Positions 1 through 8,885 of a stretch of DNA of 64,000 bases are shown here, in pieces. Within the stretch, counting starts at the first letter, position 1. The number at the start of each line of letters is the position of its first letter. Made by a program: the position numbers and the translations under genes. The notes below the pieces were generated by a model, which did no database searches, was not told where the DNA came from, and worked only from the letters and a program-made list of their open reading frames with translations. The stretch is from Acidobacteriota bacterium (lineage in GTDB: Bacteria > Acidobacteriota > Terriglobia > Terriglobales > Acidobacteriaceae), in assembly GCA_016196065.1 (NCBI GenBank), contig JACPYL010000012.1, positions 682,001-746,000 of the forward strand. Reading direction: 5' to 3'.

Positions 1-339
1 TCGGACTTCGGAAAAACCTTTCTGCCAGAATGGCGCTTTCACGCCCAGTTCCTTGCCAGCTCGGAACGCGAATCTGCCCTTGATGAACTGGACAGCCTTC
101 TCAATACTGATCTCGCTTCCCACCGTGAGCAGCATATGAAAGTGGTCTGGCATGACCACGAATTCATGCAGTCGGAACTTCCCCTGTGCGCGATATTCGT
201 AGAGCACTGTGAGAAACAATCCTGCAGCGCCGTTAAATTGAAGCAAGTTGCGTTTGTCCCACGTGGAAGAGGTCACGAAGAAGGTGCGGGCGTTGGATGC
301 GATCTGCTCAGGTTCAGCGTTGCGCGGAGGGATGGACAT
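1..339 (-). CDS. REP-associated (Y1/HUH-type) transposase, 3' end cut by window
   Basis: The minus strand reads open from an ATG at 339 to the window edge (113 codons). It contains the motif VMPDHFHMLL, the H-x-H metal-binding signature of Y1 (IS200/REP-associated) transposases, preceded by the N-terminal stretch TFFVTSSTWDKR typical of the RAYT branch. The catalytic tyrosine helix would lie beyond the window. RAYTs are single-strand HUH nucleases linked to REP hairpins, and two such hairpins lie about 80 bases upstream of this start. The assignment is firm at family level; completeness cannot be judged. Confidence 0.85.
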   Translation of the reverse strand, partial: MSIPPRNAEPEQIASNARTFFVTSSTWDKRNLLQFNGAAGLFLTVLYEYRAQGKFRLHEFVVMPDHFHMLLTVGSEISIEKAVQFIKGRFAFRAGKELGVKAPFWQKGFSEVR

Positions 340-421
340 TGGACGAAGATGAATTGTGGCGGGCTGGGTTGTATGTGACCCGCGTACGAGAGAAATGTGA
401 TGATTCCGAAACGAGCCCCAG

Positions 422-476
422 CGCCTGAAGGCGGGAATCTCTTTGGCGCTGTTGCGGCACGCCTGAAAGGCGTGCC
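422..476. repeat. Pair of REP-like hairpins next to the RAYT gene
   Basis: Two imperfectly related palindromes share the core CGCCTGAA(A)GGCG: a short one at 422-433 (4-bp stem) and a longer one at 456-476 with a 9-bp stem and GAA loop. They sit just upstream of the RAYT gene, the usual arrangement of a REP doublet with its cognate transposase. Confidence 0.7.
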
Positions 477-603
477 CTGATACGAACCTGCGCGGCCAGT
501 TCATCCCATTCTTCAAACCGTGCGGTCCATTCAAACATATCTCCGGATCGCAAAGCCTTCCTAGTTTCATCTTGCAACTTCAATCGTAATCAAGCATCCA
601 ATA

Positions 604-633
604 CTTGACAGCAAGTCACTCAAGTTCTAGCAT
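604..633 (+). promoter_or_regulatory. dnaK promoter overlapped by a HAIR-like HspR operator
   Basis: CTTGACA (604-610), a 7-base spacer and ACTCAAG (618-624) match the HAIR consensus CTTGAGT-N7-ACTCAAG at 12 of 14 positions, with the right arm perfect. The left arm contains TTGACA (605-610), a consensus -35, followed after 17 bases by TAGCAT (628-633) as a plausible -10. Repressor bound here would block the -35. An hspR gene at 7839-8240 supplies the expected repressor. The leader to the dnaK start would be about 57 bases. Confidence 0.7.
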
Positions 634-696
634 GGATTCGAACGCAATCATGTTTACATTGATTATAAAGCACTTATCAGTCTAGGAGGACGCGAT

Positions 697-2634
697 ATGG
701 GGAAGATTATTGGAATTGACCTGGGTACCACCAACTCCTGCGTGGCGGTTATGGAGGGTGGCGAGCCCAAGGTGATTGCCAACGAAGAGGGTGGCCGGAC
801 TACGCCTTCGGTGGTTGGATTCACGAAGACCGGCGAGCGGCTGGTGGGGCAGGTTGCCAAGCGGCAGGCCATTACCAATCCGGAGAACACGATTTTCTCG
901 ATCAAGCGGTTCATGGGACGTCGTTTCGATGAAGTGAATGAAGAAATGAAGATGGTCCCGTACAAGGTCGAGCGCGATGGCGATAACGTCGCGATTGACG
1001 CGCAGGGGAAGAAGTATTCTCCGCCGGAAGTCTCGGCCATGATCCTGCAGAAGTTGAAGAAGGCGGCGGAAGACTATCTCGGCGAGAAAGTGACCGAAGC
1101 GGTCATCACCGTGCCCGCGTACTTCAATGACGCACAGCGGCAGGCGACCAAAGATGCCGGCAAAATTGCCGGACTCGATGTGAAGCGCATCATCAACGAG
1201 CCGACGGCGGCGGCGCTCGCGTACGGGCTCGACAAGGGTAAGGACGAGACGATCGCGGTCTATGACTTCGGCGGCGGCACGTTCGACATTTCCGTGCTCG
1301 AAGTCGGCGAAGGCGTCATCGAGGTCAAGGCCACCAATGGCGACACCCACCTGGGCGGCGACAACATCGACCAGCGGCTGGTGGAGTGGCTAATTGACGA
1401 GTTCAAGAAAGATGAAGGTCTCGACCTGCGCGGCAAGGGCAACGAGATGGCGCTGCAGCGTCTGCGTGATGCAGCCGAGCGGGCCAAGATCGAGCTTTCG
1501 ACCACGATGGAGACGGAAATCAATCTGCCGTTCATTACGGCGGACGCTTCCGGTCCGAAGCACCTGGTGAAGAAGCTGACGCGGGCGAAGCTCGAGTCGA
1601 TGATCGAAGACTTGATTCAGAAGTCTGTCGGGCCTTGCAAGCAGTGCATGAAAGATGCGGGCGTCGATGCCAGCAAGATCAATGAAGTGGTGCTGGTTGG
1701 CGGCCAGACGCGTATGCCGCGCATTCAGGCGCTGGTGAAGGAATTGTTCGGTCGCGAGCCTCATAAGGGCGTGAATCCTGATGAAGTCGTGGCCATCGGG
1801 GCGGGGATTCAGGGTGGCGTGCTCGGCGGCGAAGTGAAAGACCTGCTGCTGCTGGATGTGACTCCGCTGACGCTGGCGATTGAAACATTGGGAGGCGTGG
1901 CAACGCCGATGATCCCGCGCAACACGACGATTCCGACCAAGAAGACGGAAACGTTTTCTACGGCGGCTGACAGTCAGACGTCGGTTGAAGTTCACGTGTT
2001 GCAGGGAGAGCGTCCGATGGCGGGGCAAAACCGGACTTTGGGCAAGTTTCATTTAACCGGACTGCCACCGGCTCCGCGTGGGATCCCGCAGATCGAAGTG
2101 ACGTTTGATATCGATGCCAACGGCATCCTGAATGTCACTGCGAAAGACAATGCGACCGGTAAAGACCAGAAGATCACGATCACGTCGTCTTCCGGCTTGT
2201 CGAAAGAAGAAGTCGAGCGCATGGCCAAGGAAGCGGACGCGCATTCGGCGGAAGACAAGGCGCAGCGCGAAGCGATCGAGGCCAAGAATCAGCTCGACAC
2301 ACTCGTTTACAACATCGAAAAGATGTTGAAGGAGCATGGCGACAAGATCGATGGGTCGGAACGCGGCGAAGTCGAAAACGCTCTGGCCGACGCGAAGAAA
2401 GCCATCGAAAGCGGCGACAAGTCGCAGATGGACTCAGCGCGCGAAAAGCTGACGGCAGCCTCGCATAAGCTGGCGGAGCAGATGTACAAGGCGACGCAAG
2501 CTAGTGCAGCTCCGGGTGCGGGACCTTCGGCGGGCGCTGGGCCGGCTCCGGGTGGAGACGGGCAGGCGTCTTCGCAGAAGAAAGACGAAGGTGTCATCGA
2601 CGCCGAATACGTGGACGTCGAAGACAAGAAGTGA
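697..2634 (+). CDS. dnaK: Molecular chaperone DnaK (Hsp70)
   Basis: The 645-residue protein is a full-length Hsp70. The N-terminal ATPase domain (about 1-380) starts [14 protein letters not shown] and contains the second phosphate loop YDFGGGTFD and the [11 protein letters not shown] segment. The linker [10 protein letters not shown] leads to the substrate-binding domain, then a charged helical lid and a Gly/Ala/Pro-rich tail ending EYVDVEDKK. It binds unfolded cytoplasmic polypeptides in an ATP cycle with DnaJ and GrpE. The start has a strong AGGAGG six bases upstream. dnaJ follows after one small gene; grpE is not nearby. Regulation is likely through HspR at the HAIR-like site upstream. Confidence 0.98.
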   Translation: MGKIIGIDLGTTNSCVAVMEGGEPKVIANEEGGRTTPSVVGFTKTGERLVGQVAKRQAITNPENTIFSIKRFMGRRFDEVNEEMKMVPYKVERDGDNVAIDAQGKKYSPPEVSAMILQKLKKAAEDYLGEKVTEAVITVPAYFNDAQRQATKDAGKIAGLDVKRIINEPTAAALAYGLDKGKDETIAVYDFGGGTFDISVLEVGEGVIEVKATNGDTHLGGDNIDQRLVEWLIDEFKKDEGLDLRGKGNEMALQRLRDAAERAKIELSTTMETEINLPFITADASGPKHLVKKLTRAKLESMIEDLIQKSVGPCKQCMKDAGVDASKINEVVLVGGQTRMPRIQALVKELFGREPHKGVNPDEVVAIGAGIQGGVLGGEVKDLLLLDVTPLTLAIETLGGVATPMIPRNTTIPTKKTETFSTAADSQTSVEVHVLQGERPMAGQNRTLGKFHLTGLPPAPRGIPQIEVTFDIDANGILNVTAKDNATGKDQKITITSSSGLSKEEVERMAKEADAHSAEDKAQREAIEAKNQLDTLVYNIEKMLKEHGDKIDGSERGEVENALADAKKAIESGDKSQMDSAREKLTAASHKLAEQMYKATQASAAPGAGPSAGAGPAPGGDGQASSQKKDEGVIDAEYVDVEDKK

Positions 2635-2666
2635 ACAAACGTCAGGTCCAGAACGTAGCACTTCCG

Positions 2667-2689
2667 TGGGGGCGCGATGGGCGCCCCCA
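2667..2689 (+). terminator. GC-rich hairpin after dnaK
   Basis: A perfect 9-bp stem (TGGGGGCGC against GCGCCCCCA) with a 5-base loop begins 33 bases after the dnaK stop. There is no T-run behind it, so it may be an attenuator or mRNA-stabilising hairpin rather than a classical intrinsic terminator. Confidence 0.45.
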
Positions 2690-2725
2690 ACGTGCATCTA
2701 AATAAGAGAGTGAGGCGTACGGATC

Positions 2726-2929
2726 GTGGAGTCAGAAAGAGGAAACCAATTGAGATTCGAAGTCAATGGCCAGATGTTTTTCGTAAACTTCGTTCCGGAA
2801 GAGGGACGCTGGTATTGCTACGCTCCCACCGGCACAGGAGTGCAGCGGATTCCGGTCTCAATGGATGCGGCGCCCTTTGAGGCGTTCGCGATTCCGATGG
2901 ACGAGCAGGCGAAAGAAGTAGTGGACTAG
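2726..2929 (+). CDS. Small conserved-looking protein between dnaK and dnaJ
   Basis: This is a 67-residue acidic protein with a GTG start at 2726. A TTG at 2750, preceded by AGAGG, is an alternative start giving RFEVNGQMFF. The pattern of short beta-strand-like segments (RFEVNGQMFFVNFV, RWYCYAPTG, RIPVSMD) suggests a small beta-rich fold. I do not recognise a family. It lies co-directional between two chaperone genes and may be transcribed with dnaK, but no function can be assigned. Confidence 0.6.
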   Translation: MESERGNQLRFEVNGQMFFVNFVPEEGRWYCYAPTGTGVQRIPVSMDAAPFEAFAIPMDEQAKEVVD

Positions 2930-2984
2930 AACGAAGTTCTCAGATCCTGGTTCTCAGTTCTCAGTGTTGAAACCTTGCAGAATA

Positions 2985-3063
2985 TGTCATCCTGAGGTCG
3001 CGAAGTGGCAACCGCTTAACTGATGTCGAGGCAAGCGGGTCCTTCGCTTCGCTCAGGATGACA
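2985..3063. repeat. Inverted copies of a dispersed CTCAGGATGACA repeat
   Basis: Two 12-base arms, TGTCATCCTGAG at 2985-2996 and CTCAGGATGACA at 3052-3063, face each other around a 55-base interior. Related single arms occur at about 4370-4395 and 16277-16316. This marks a dispersed intergenic hairpin or MITE-like family. Confidence 0.7.
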
Positions 3064-3100
3064 CTTTCGTATAGGGATGTTTAAGACCGACCGCTAACGA

Positions 3101-4345
3101 ATGGCTACCCAAACCAAAGACTATTACGGCGCGCTGGGCGTAAAGAAATCCGCTTCTACGGACGATATTCGCAAGGCGTTTCGCAAGCTGGCTCGCAAGT
3201 ACCATCCTGACGTAAACCCCAACGACAAAAGCGCGGAAGAAAAATTCAAGACGATCTCCGAAGCGAATGAGGTCCTGAGCGATCCCAAGAAGCGCAAGGT
3301 ATACGACCAGGTTGGTTTTTACTCGGACAATATCGATCCGGCGACGGCCGAGGCATATGCGCGCGGCGGCGGACAGCCCGGCGCGGGCGGATTTGAGGGA
3401 TTTCCGGGTGGGCAGAATCCGGGATCTGCGGGTGCCGGCGGCGTGCATTTTGATTTTGGCGGATTTGATTTTTCCGACATGTTCGAAGGCGCGCGCGGCG
3501 GTGGACGAAAGGCTTCGGGCAGTGGTGGCGGGTTCCGCGATATTTTTTCCAATATCTTCACCAGCGGCGGCGGGCGTCCGGAAGCGTCGCAAGAAGGTCC
3601 CGAGTCAGGCACCGATCTTGAATACCAGGTCAACGTTCCGTTCTGGACCGCAATCCGCGGCGGAGTGATGCGTCTGAATATTGCGCGGCGCGATGTATGC
3701 GGAAGTTGTCACGGAAACGGCTATCTGGAATCGCCGGGAACCTGTCCGCAATGCAAAGGGAAAGGCACCATCGAGCAGACCGGCGGGCGGATGAAGTTCA
3801 ACGTGACTTGTCCGCGCTGCCATGGCTCGGGCAAGAATATTTCTGCGTGTCCTACATGCCATGGCGAGGGCACCGTCGAGCGTACTGATCCGTTGGAAGT
3901 CCGCATCAAAGCGGGAACCCGCGCTGGGCAAAGGATTCGGATAGCCGGCAAGGGAAATGCTGGGATGCGCGGCGGCCCGACGGGCGATCTCTACGTCATT
4001 ATTCGAACCGACGAGCATCCGGTCTTTCGACGCGAAGGGGATGACATCTATGTCACCGTCCCGGTCACAGCATTCGAGGCGGCCCTCGGAGCAAAAATCG
4101 AAGTGCCCACGATTGATGGACGAAGCACGCTGAAGATTCCTCCCGGCACGCAGTCCGGGCAAAAGCTGCGGTTGCGGGAGAAGGGCGTGCCCTCGGCAAC
4201 CAAAGATGGGTTGCGTGGGGATGAGATCGTCGAAGTCAAAGTCACCGTCCCAATGCCCCGCGACGAAAAGACGAAGGAACTGCTCCGCGAACTGGCCAGG
4301 CTAAATCCGGAAGATCCGCGAGAAGAACTTTGGAAGGAAATATAG
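3101..4345 (+). CDS. dnaJ: Co-chaperone DnaJ (Hsp40, type I)
   Basis: The 414-residue protein has all type I Hsp40 domains in order. The J domain has HPD at residues 35-37 (KYHPDVNP). A long Gly/Phe-rich linker spans about 75-170, including [11 protein letters not shown]. The zinc domain has four CxxCxGxG repeats ([32 protein letters not shown]). The C-terminal peptide-binding domains follow. It stimulates DnaK ATPase and delivers substrates. It is somewhat longer than E. coli DnaJ because of the expanded G/F region. The gene is 171 bases from the small gene before it, with a repeat between, so it may have its own promoter. Confidence 0.96.
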   Translation: MATQTKDYYGALGVKKSASTDDIRKAFRKLARKYHPDVNPNDKSAEEKFKTISEANEVLSDPKKRKVYDQVGFYSDNIDPATAEAYARGGGQPGAGGFEGFPGGQNPGSAGAGGVHFDFGGFDFSDMFEGARGGGRKASGSGGGFRDIFSNIFTSGGGRPEASQEGPESGTDLEYQVNVPFWTAIRGGVMRLNIARRDVCGSCHGNGYLESPGTCPQCKGKGTIEQTGGRMKFNVTCPRCHGSGKNISACPTCHGEGTVERTDPLEVRIKAGTRAGQRIRIAGKGNAGMRGGPTGDLYVIIRTDEHPVFRREGDDIYVTVPVTAFEAALGAKIEVPTIDGRSTLKIPPGTQSGQKLRLREKGVPSATKDGLRGDEIVEVKVTVPMPRDEKTKELLRELARLNPEDPREELWKEI

Positions 4346-4369
4346 GAACGCGGCAAGCAAGCACTGCAG

Positions 4370-4395
4370 ATCCCTCGCTCCGCTCGGGATGACAG
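4370..4395. repeat. Single arm of the dispersed GGGATGACA/CAGGATGACA repeat
   Basis: The sequence between dnaJ and the MarR-GNAT gene (CCCTCGCTCCGCTCGGGATGACA) is a diverged copy of the arm seen at 3040-3063. No partner arm is visible. Confidence 0.55.
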
Positions 4396-4413
4396 CTCTT
4401 GATTTTCTATTGA

Positions 4414-4432
4414 TAGTTGACGCAGTCAACTA
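4414..4432. promoter_or_regulatory. Palindromic operator upstream of the MarR-GNAT gene
   Basis: TAGTTGAC and GTCAACTA form a perfect 8-bp inverted repeat around GCA, 42 bases ahead of the ATG at 4474. MarR-family dimers usually bind palindromes of this size next to their own gene, so autoregulation is the simplest reading. The binding itself is inferred. Confidence 0.6.
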
Positions 4433-4473
4433 ATCTTCTTGACTCTATCTGGCCACCCGGTCATACTTCGACC

Positions 4474-5409
4474 ATGCCGTCGACTTCCGCTGTCTCCTCG
4501 CGTATTGACTCAGTCCGACGCTTCAATCGTTTCTACACACGGCAAATCGGAGTGCTAAATGAAGGACTGCTTGAGAGTTCGTTCTCGCTGACGGACGTGC
4601 GGGTCCTCTATGAACTGGCGCACCGGGAGCAGGCCACGGCTGCGGGCCTCTGCAAAGACCTCGGCCTCGATGCCGGATACTTGAGCCGCATTCTGAGGAG
4701 TTTTGAAAAGCAGGGACTGGTCGAAAAGAAGGACTCTCCCTTCGACGCACGGCAGAGTCTGCTGAGTCTGACGAGAAAAGGCAGAAGAGTATTTGATCCG
4801 CTGGATTTGCGGTCGAATGAACAAGTCAGTGAGTTGCTCGGCCGGTTGTCGCCGGCGAAACAAGAGAACCTGATCCACGCCATGCATACGATCACGGCTG
4901 CCCTGGATCCCGAAGTGAAGACCGCAGAGGCCTACCTGCTGCGGCAACATCGTCCAGGAGATATGGGTTGGGTCGTTCAAAGGCACGGCGAACTGTACTG
5001 GCAGGAGTATCACTACGACGAGCGCTTCGAGGCACTGGTCGCCAAGATTGTTGGAGACTTTATCGAGAATCTCGATCCCAGCCGGGAGCGTTGCTGGATC
5101 GCCGAGCGCGATGGCGAGAATGCGGGATCGGTATTCCTGGTGCAAAAATCCAAGGCCGTTGCCAAGCTTCGCCTTTTGTTGGTTGAGCCTTCTGCGCGAG
5201 GACTCGGTATTGGAGCGCGCCTGGTGGCCGAGTGCGTGCGTTTTGCCCGCGAGGCTGGATACAAGAAGATGGTGCTCTGGACCCAGAGTGAACTCATCGC
5301 CGCGCGGGCCATCTACCAGAAAGCGGGTTTCAAGTTGGTCGACCAAAAGAGGCACGACAGCTGGGGTCAGAAGAGCATCGTGGCGGAGACCTGGGAGTTC
5401 ACACTTTGA
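4474..5409 (+). CDS. MarR-type regulator fused to a GNAT acetyltransferase
   Basis: From the ATG at 4474 the protein has 311 residues. An upstream TTG at 4417 would extend it but lies inside a palindromic operator, so it is less likely. Residues 1 to about 140 form a MarR winged helix (ELAHREQATAAGLCKDLGLDAGYLSRIL region). Residues about 155-311 form a GNAT fold with the acetyl-CoA loop RGLGIG followed by ARLVAECVRFARE. This two-domain architecture is known in bacteria; the substrate is unknown. The acetyltransferase may act on a small effector sensed by the regulatory half. Confidence 0.9.
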   Translation: MPSTSAVSSRIDSVRRFNRFYTRQIGVLNEGLLESSFSLTDVRVLYELAHREQATAAGLCKDLGLDAGYLSRILRSFEKQGLVEKKDSPFDARQSLLSLTRKGRRVFDPLDLRSNEQVSELLGRLSPAKQENLIHAMHTITAALDPEVKTAEAYLLRQHRPGDMGWVVQRHGELYWQEYHYDERFEALVAKIVGDFIENLDPSRERCWIAERDGENAGSVFLVQKSKAVAKLRLLLVEPSARGLGIGARLVAECVRFAREAGYKKMVLWTQSELIAARAIYQKAGFKLVDQKRHDSWGQKSIVAETWEFTL

Positions 5410-5463
5410 TAGTTGTGACCACGGAGGATGGCGCCAGCGCCCGTCCTTGAATAGAATTTCCGC

Positions 5464-6063
5464 ATGGCACGTTACGAACGCGCAATCCTCATAGCGTCAC
5501 TTTGTTTTTTCCCCGTTTTCATGGTCGGCGCGCAGGAAAAACAGCGCGATTCGGATTTGCGCGGCAGTGTCGTCGAGGAAAACACCTATCGAAACCCCGC
5601 ATTGGGCATGACGATCAGCTTGCCGTGCAGCTGGCAGTTATTGCAGTCCACAACGCCCACGCCTACCGACCCTTCCTGTACGGGCCCGCTCTGTGGGCCG
5701 CCGGACATTAACGCTGTCTTGGAATCGAAAGCCGGGTCGCAGCCGGCTTACAGGCTCTATCTGTCCGGCTGGAAGCTCTCGCGGCAGTACCTCAACCGAA
5801 GCCGTTATCCCCTCAAATGGTTTGCGGGAATCATGCTCGAAGGAAGCTTGGATCCCAATCTCGTACCAATGGAAAAACAGACATCGATTCAGTTAGACGG
5901 AAAGCCGGCCTTCCGACTCTTGACCGCTGGCCGTGGTGAGAAAAACCCGCGAGTTCTGGGCTACGTCGCGGAAGCCAACGGATTTGTTTTTCTCATGGTC
6001 GGTGCCGCGCCAACGCAGCCTCAGCCAATGCAGTCTGCAATCGAATCGCTGAAGTTCCACTGA
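5464..6063 (+). CDS. Exported protein of unknown function
   Basis: The 199-residue protein starts with a signal peptide (about residues 1-23, cleavage near VGAQ). The mature part has a pattern seen in small secreted proteins with a PsbP/MOG1-like fold (NPALGMTISLPCSWQLL, then a strand-rich body ending MQSAIESLKF), but I cannot assign the family with confidence. Four cysteines (PSCTGPLCGP and others) could form disulfides. It stands alone between the MarR-GNAT gene and a permease gene, with no operon partner. Confidence 0.75.
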   Translation: MARYERAILIASLCFFPVFMVGAQEKQRDSDLRGSVVEENTYRNPALGMTISLPCSWQLLQSTTPTPTDPSCTGPLCGPPDINAVLESKAGSQPAYRLYLSGWKLSRQYLNRSRYPLKWFAGIMLEGSLDPNLVPMEKQTSIQLDGKPAFRLLTAGRGEKNPRVLGYVAEANGFVFLMVGAAPTQPQPMQSAIESLKFH

Positions 6064-6251
6064 CGCTATACTCACGTCCCGGGCAGACGTCCGCCATTAC
6101 CTCCGTACCGAGCTACGTAGACAAAAATTTTCAATAAAAATGTTGCAGCTGTAGAAATTTCCCGTAATCTCATACATGCGAACCAACTTCTCCGCAATGC
6201 TCGGGAAATCGCTGGACACCCGGGAGCCGCGTTCACGTCAAGGGAGACGCG

Positions 6252-7724
6252 GTGGTGAGAGTGAGTCGCTTGAGGAGGAAGCCATCGGAATTGGCAACTG
6301 CAACCGCACCTTCTAATCTCGCACAGCCTCGCTTCAGTCCTGCTGTCGCTCCCCGGAAAAAGTCTATCCGCCTTACGCTGTGGCCCTTGGTGGCCGCGAC
6401 GTTCTTCATGGTCTCAGGTGGTACGTATGGGACCGAAGATATCGTCCACGGCGCGGGCTACGGCAAAGCGATTCTCATCCTGCTGCTCACCCCGCTGCTC
6501 TGGAGCTTGCCCACTGCGTTCATGATCGGCGAACTGTCGAGCGCCCTGCCGCATGAAGGCGGCTATTACGCATGGGTGCGCCGTGCCATGGGGAACTTCT
6601 GGGGATTTCAGGAAGCGTGGCTTTCGCTGATCGCGTCGATCTTCGACATGGCGATCTATCCCACGCTCTTTGTCGCGTATCTCACACGCATGTTCCCGTG
6701 GTTCCAGGAGAACCATCGTGGCGTGCTGGTTGCGCTGGGCGTAGTGATCGTCTGTGCGCTGCTCAACATTGCGGGCGTGAAGGTCGTATCTACGACTTCG
6801 CTCTGGCTGTTCTTCGCGCTGTCGGCGCCGTTTGCGGCGATCTTCGTGCTTGCGCCGATGAAGATTGGCGCTCTGGCCAGTGCAGTCACAAAGCCGACGA
6901 CTTCCCATGTCGACATTCTCGGCGGGCTGCTCATCTGCATGTGGAACTACATGGGATGGGACAACGCTTCGACGATCGCAACCGAGGTTGAGAAGCCGCA
7001 GCATACCTATCCGCGGGCGATGCTGGTGGCAGTTTGCATTGTTTGCCTGACCTACGTTCTGCCGTTTGCGGCCATGTGGATGACCGGCCTTCCGGCCAGC
7101 GCGTGGGAGACCGGCGCATGGGCGGATATCGCGCAGTTGATGGGCGGTCCGGTGTTACGCATCGCGCTGGTTGCCGGCGGGATGATGAGCGGCTTCGGCA
7201 TGTTCAACGCGCTGGTCATGAGCTACTCGCGCTTGCCTCTGGCCATGGCACAGGATGGCATGCTGCCGAAGGTTTTCGCGAAACTGCATCCGAAATCACG
7301 CTCGCCCTGGGTCGCGATTCTGGCTCTGGCGGTGGGATGGGGATTGGCCTTGAATCTCGGCTTCGAGCGGCTGGTCACGATGGACATCATGATCTATGGG
7401 GTCAGTCTGTCGCTGGAGTTCCTGGCTCTGATCTTCCTGAGAATTCGAGAGCCGGAATTGCCCCGGCCATTCCGTGTTCCGGGAGGGATGTTTGGAGCAA
7501 TCGCGGTCGGGATTCCGCCCGTGCTGCTGCTCGGATTCGCGATCGTGCGCAGCCAGAGCGAGACCGTGCTGGGCATGAGTTCGTTTCTGTTTGGGCTGAT
7601 CCTGATTGGCTTGGGCGTCGTGGCGTATGGCATCAACTACGCGCTGAAACCGGGTGGATGGGCTCCGGTGGAACGAAAGCCGGAACTGGCCGCTCAGTTC
7701 GCTTCCGCGGATTCACGCGGATAA
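6252..7724 (+). CDS. APC-superfamily amino acid permease
   Basis: The product (490 residues from a GTG at 6252) is an integral membrane protein with about 12 hydrophobic segments. It begins with TLWPLVAATFFMVSGGTYG, which resembles the first helix of APC-family amino acid/polyamine transporters, and includes ALPHEGGYYAWV in the region of helix 2. A TTG at codon 14, which follows GAGGAGG by 12 bases, is an alternative start; the first 35 residues are polar and not needed for the fold. Substrate cannot be inferred. It is a single gene followed by a strong hairpin terminator. Confidence 0.9.
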   Translation: MVRVSRLRRKPSELATATAPSNLAQPRFSPAVAPRKKSIRLTLWPLVAATFFMVSGGTYGTEDIVHGAGYGKAILILLLTPLLWSLPTAFMIGELSSALPHEGGYYAWVRRAMGNFWGFQEAWLSLIASIFDMAIYPTLFVAYLTRMFPWFQENHRGVLVALGVVIVCALLNIAGVKVVSTTSLWLFFALSAPFAAIFVLAPMKIGALASAVTKPTTSHVDILGGLLICMWNYMGWDNASTIATEVEKPQHTYPRAMLVAVCIVCLTYVLPFAAMWMTGLPASAWETGAWADIAQLMGGPVLRIALVAGGMMSGFGMFNALVMSYSRLPLAMAQDGMLPKVFAKLHPKSRSPWVAILALAVGWGLALNLGFERLVTMDIMIYGVSLSLEFLALIFLRIREPELPRPFRVPGGMFGAIAVGIPPVLLLGFAIVRSQSETVLGMSSFLFGLILIGLGVVAYGINYALKPGGWAPVERKPELAAQFASADSRG

Positions 7725-7753
7725 ACGCGGAATCCAATTCAACCTATTACCGT

Positions 7754-7777
7754 AGAGACGCGGCCTGCCGCGTCTCT
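7754..7777 (+). terminator. Intrinsic terminator after the APC permease, member of a hairpin repeat family
   Basis: An 11-bp perfect stem (AGAGACGCGGC against GCCGCGTCTCT, loop CT) is followed by TTTATTTT. Related GAGACG..GGC hairpins occur at 19232-19254 and 39621-39642, so this terminator may derive from a dispersed repeat. Confidence 0.75.
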
Positions 7778-7838
7778 TTTATTTTGATGCAAGTCCTCCC
7801 AATAGAAATCGGACTCTCGTGTTGTACAGTAATGGGCA

Positions 7839-8240
7839 ATGACGAAGCGCAAGTCCAAGGGCGCGTACATGATCTCGGCGGTGGCGGAGATGTACGACAT
7901 TCATCCGCAGACGTTGCGTTTGTACGAGCGTGAAGGGCTGCTCAAGCCCAGCCGGACCGAAGGCAATACGCGGCTTTACACCGACGAAGATTTGCAACGG
8001 CTGGAGTTCATCCTCAATCTGGCGCGCGACCTGGGCGTGAACATCAGTGGGATTGCCATCATCCTGCAAATGCGGGAGCGGATGGAAGAAACGCAACGGC
8101 AGATCCAGGATTTCGTGCAGTACATCCAGCAGGAAGTGCTGACGCGGGCCAATGCGGCGGCTGATCCTTCCAAGGGCGCGATTGTGCCAATCCGGCGGAC
8201 CGCGATCACGCCGCCAATCGTTCCCGGCAAAAGACGGTAG
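7839..8240 (+). CDS. hspR: MerR-family heat-shock repressor HspR
   Basis: The 133-residue protein has an N-terminal MerR helix-turn-helix. The segment MISAVAEMYDIHPQTLRLYEREGLL closely follows HspR proteins (xxISxAAxLxGxHPQTLRxYxRxGLL). A dimerisation helix (about 85-115) follows, then a basic proline-rich tail. HspR represses dnaK-type operons by binding HAIR inverted repeats, with DnaK as co-repressor in the known actinobacterial case. A HAIR-like site overlaps the dnaK promoter of this window at 604-624, supporting the call. It is separated from dnaK by about 5 kb of other genes, whereas in Streptomyces hspR lies inside the dnaK operon. Confidence 0.88.
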   Translation: MTKRKSKGAYMISAVAEMYDIHPQTLRLYEREGLLKPSRTEGNTRLYTDEDLQRLEFILNLARDLGVNISGIAIILQMRERMEETQRQIQDFVQYIQQEVLTRANAAADPSKGAIVPIRRTAITPPIVPGKRR

Positions 8241-8258
8241 TTCCTTCCGCCCGATTGC

Positions 8259-8774
8259 CTACGGCGTAAAGCCATACTCCACCGACAGATCAGCGTTCAC
8301 CCATAGGGCGCCTTTGCCATCCGTGTTGCGCCGAAATATTACGTAGTATTTCGCGCCGTCGTCCTGGGTGGTGCGGAGAGAGATGCTCACGGTGTGATCG
8401 TGCGACGGCTCGATTGCATAGAGAGATTCGGCGCTGCGATGGTTGATGTAGGCGTCGTATTGGTCTTCGGTCATGACCATCAACTCGATGTCGGCGGATT
8501 CGTCGCTGATGCGCGCTCCTCCGGCTCCTTGCACAAACGAAGAAAAGGTTCCGGTCAGATGGGGCGCGAGGGCGTGTGCCGGTACGTCAAACGACAGTTT
8601 CTGCGACTTGTCGACCTTCGTGAGGCCGTGCGTCACTCGTTGCGGCGCCAGTTTTGGTCCCTGGTTGACGCGATCCAGACTCGAGTCGGGATTCAGGTCT
8701 TTGTTTCCGCGATTGCACCCAAGGACTCCAATCAGTGCCATGCTCACCATGGCTGACATCAGCTGGCGTTTCAT
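8259..8774 (-). CDS. Small lipoprotein of unknown function
   Basis: From the ATG at 8774 (AGGAGA six bases upstream) the protein has 171 residues. It starts with MKRQL, a hydrophobic core and the lipobox LIGVLGC, so it should be lipid-anchored in the periplasm or outer membrane. The mature part is soluble and strand-rich, with no motif I recognise. It converges on hspR with an 18-base gap. Confidence 0.75.
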   Translation of the reverse strand: MKRQLMSAMVSMALIGVLGCNRGNKDLNPDSSLDRVNQGPKLAPQRVTHGLTKVDKSQKLSFDVPAHALAPHLTGTFSSFVQGAGGARISDESADIELMVMTEDQYDAYINHRSAESLYAIEPSHDHTVSISLRTTQDDGAKYYVIFRRNTDGKGALWVNADLSVEYGFTP

Positions 8775-8885
8775 TCCCAATCTCCTGCGTTCGCAATTTC
8801 GTCGGGCGTATCCGGCGTGGATGAATTTACGAAACTTTCATTTGTCCGCAACCACAGATTACTGCCCTCAGCCTAAGTTAGAGCT

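Noticed and set aside
5048-5494. 148-codon plus-strand frame across the end of the MarR-GNAT gene
   Set aside because: It is in a different frame of a gene with clear motifs and has no start signal or family.
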